A stretch of 37,886 nucleotides of DNA from Myxococcota bacterium (GTDB lineage: Bacteria; Myxococcota_A; Polyangia; Fen-1088), in NCBI GenBank assembly GCA_025934105.1, contig JAICYS010000021.1, positions 1 to 37,886 of the forward strand. Reading direction: 5' to 3'. The notes under the pieces are model-generated. The model was not told the origin of the DNA and ran no database searches. It saw only the letters and a list, made by a program, of their open reading frames with translations. This document shows, one piece after another, positions 37,272 through 37,886 of the stretch. Positions within the stretch are counted from its first letter, which is position 1; every line of letters begins with the position of its first letter. A program made the translations under genes and the position numbers.

Positions 37272-37289
37272 CGTTGCCTTACGGCAACG
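37272..37289. terminator. Stem-loop with GNRA-type tetraloop, possible terminator
   Basis: CGTTGCC and GGCAACG form a perfect 7-bp stem around TTAC; in a minus-strand transcript the loop is GUAA, a stable GNRA tetraloop. It is 100 bp after the AhpD-like gene and 112 bp before the kinase gene on the same strand. It lacks a T-tract, so intrinsic termination is uncertain. Nothing else was seen in 37160-37389. Confidence 0.45.
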
Positions 37290-37389
37290 CCCTCCTAGAA
37301 CGACAGCGTCCAGCGGCCATCGGGCGGACCCCGGACAGGCGTGAGCGGCCGCGGGCGCCGTCGTTCTTCTTTCTTCCGAGGAACGAGAC

Positions 37390-37746
37390 CTACTTGCTCT
37401 CGCCAGATCTCGAGTGATTCGCCTCGGCCATCGCGGACAGAGCAATGGTCGAGTGGGCGAATGCACCCCCGGCGCGCATTTCAGCCGCGACCCAGATGGC
37501 TTCCATCAATTCCTCCGGCCGTGCACCGGCCCGCAGCGCCGCGTTGGTGTGGCCTCGGATGCAGTAGGGACATTGGGTCACGTGGGCCACGGCGACCGCG
37601 ATGAGCTGCTTCATCTTGGAAGGCAGCGCGCCATCGGCAAACACCTGCTTCGAAAATGCTCGAAAGGCATCGTCGATGGCAGGGGCGAGCTCATGTCGCC
37701 TGTGTGAGAGCTCCGGTGTGCCAGGCGGATAAACGGGCTGGTCCAT
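37390..37746 (-). CDS. Carboxymuconolactone decarboxylase/AhpD-like protein
   Basis: A 118-residue AhpD-fold protein. The redox motif CPYC with downstream histidine (C59-P-Y-C62-x3-H66, in TQCPYCIRGHTNAA) is that of AhpD-like and related carboxymuconolactone decarboxylase family members, which often act as thiol peroxidase partners. LIAVAVAHVTQ and the helix PEELMEAIWVAAEMRAGG are typical. AGGAG stands about ten bases before ATG 37746. The genuine substrate is unknown. It precedes the histidine kinase on the same strand but is separated by a stem-loop and 230 bp. Confidence 0.88.
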   Translation of the reverse strand: MDQPVYPPGTPELSHRRHELAPAIDDAFRAFSKQVFADGALPSKMKQLIAVAVAHVTQCPYCIRGHTNAALRAGARPEELMEAIWVAAEMRAGGAFAHSTIALSAMAEANHSRSGESK

Positions 37747-37816
37747 GACGAACAGTCTCCTCTAGGAGCAATGCTGGTCGGTTAAGGAATCGCGGCTGAA
37801 ACCCCATGAAGATCGA

Positions 37817-37886
37817 TCACTTGCCCCGCCCCGTGGCGATCGCCCCCACAGCAGCGCTAACCGCCGCCGCAAGGTTCTTCGAGGAA
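37817..37886 (-). CDS. Possible 3' end of a gene cut by the window edge
   Basis: On the minus strand a frame reads SSKNLAAAVSAAVGAIATG and then RGK before a TGA at 37817-37819. It looks like a natural helical C-terminus, about 70 bp before the AhpD-like gene. The opposite strand also has an open frame from ATG 37806 (MKIDHLPRPVAIAP) running off the end. Too little is present to choose firmly. Confidence 0.3.
   Translation of the reverse strand, partial: SSKNLAAAVSAAVGAIATGRGK

Overview
The window is high-GC bacterial chromosome, about 70 percent GC in the lines I counted, with strong G/C preference at third codon positions. It carries a full set of respiratory genes. Myxococcota or a related deltaproteobacterial-type lineage is possible (IS66 relic type, TAT-type Rieske protein, IS and nuclease relics), but this is a weak inference; no rRNA, tRNA or phylogenetic marker was seen to settle it.

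Layout. 1-1270: gene-poor, with a decayed IS66-type transposase (about 783-1235, +). 1271-4586: a divergent pair, an AlkA-like DNA glycosylase (-) and a GAF-containing membrane histidine kinase (+). 4587-6957: a lower-GC island with a nearly perfect 66-bp hairpin (4960-5025), an uncharacterised 333-aa protein (5041-6042, +), a convergent overlapping four-helix membrane protein (5999-6619, -) and the 5' stub of a TM0106-type nuclease gene (from 6704, +). 6958-21478 (-): a complete complex I operon, nuoA-B-CD-E-F-G-H-I-J-K-L-M-N. Its genes are joined by overlaps or very short gaps, and its promoter sits almost on the nuoA start codon. 21918-24493 (-): a DUF2231 membrane protein fused to a cytochrome c'-like domain, a small class I cytochrome c, and an M50 site-2-type protease with CBS domains. 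24764-25513 (+): a putative outer-membrane beta-barrel protein.

25503-35440 (-): a respiratory nitrate reductase operon of unusual make-up. The order is anchored cytochrome c, narG, narH, narJ, narI, Rieske protein, cytochrome b fused to cytochrome c, a hemerythrin-type RIC/YtfE protein, and a cupin that appears frameshifted. Upstream on the same strand are a histidine kinase (35717-37159) without a visible response regulator, an AhpD-like CxxC protein (37390-37746), and probably the 3' end of another gene at the window edge.

How the genes fit together (inference): complex I feeds electrons into the quinone pool. The nar operon provides two quinol-oxidising routes, NarI to NarHG on the cytoplasmic side and a Rieske/cytochrome b complex with its own cytochromes c. 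The RIC protein would repair or protect iron centres against nitric oxide made during nitrate/nitrite reduction. The two histidine kinases share a similar extracytoplasmic helical sensor segment, so they may be paralogous sensors. No narK, molybdenum-cofactor gene, response regulator, CRISPR array or RNA gene was seen.
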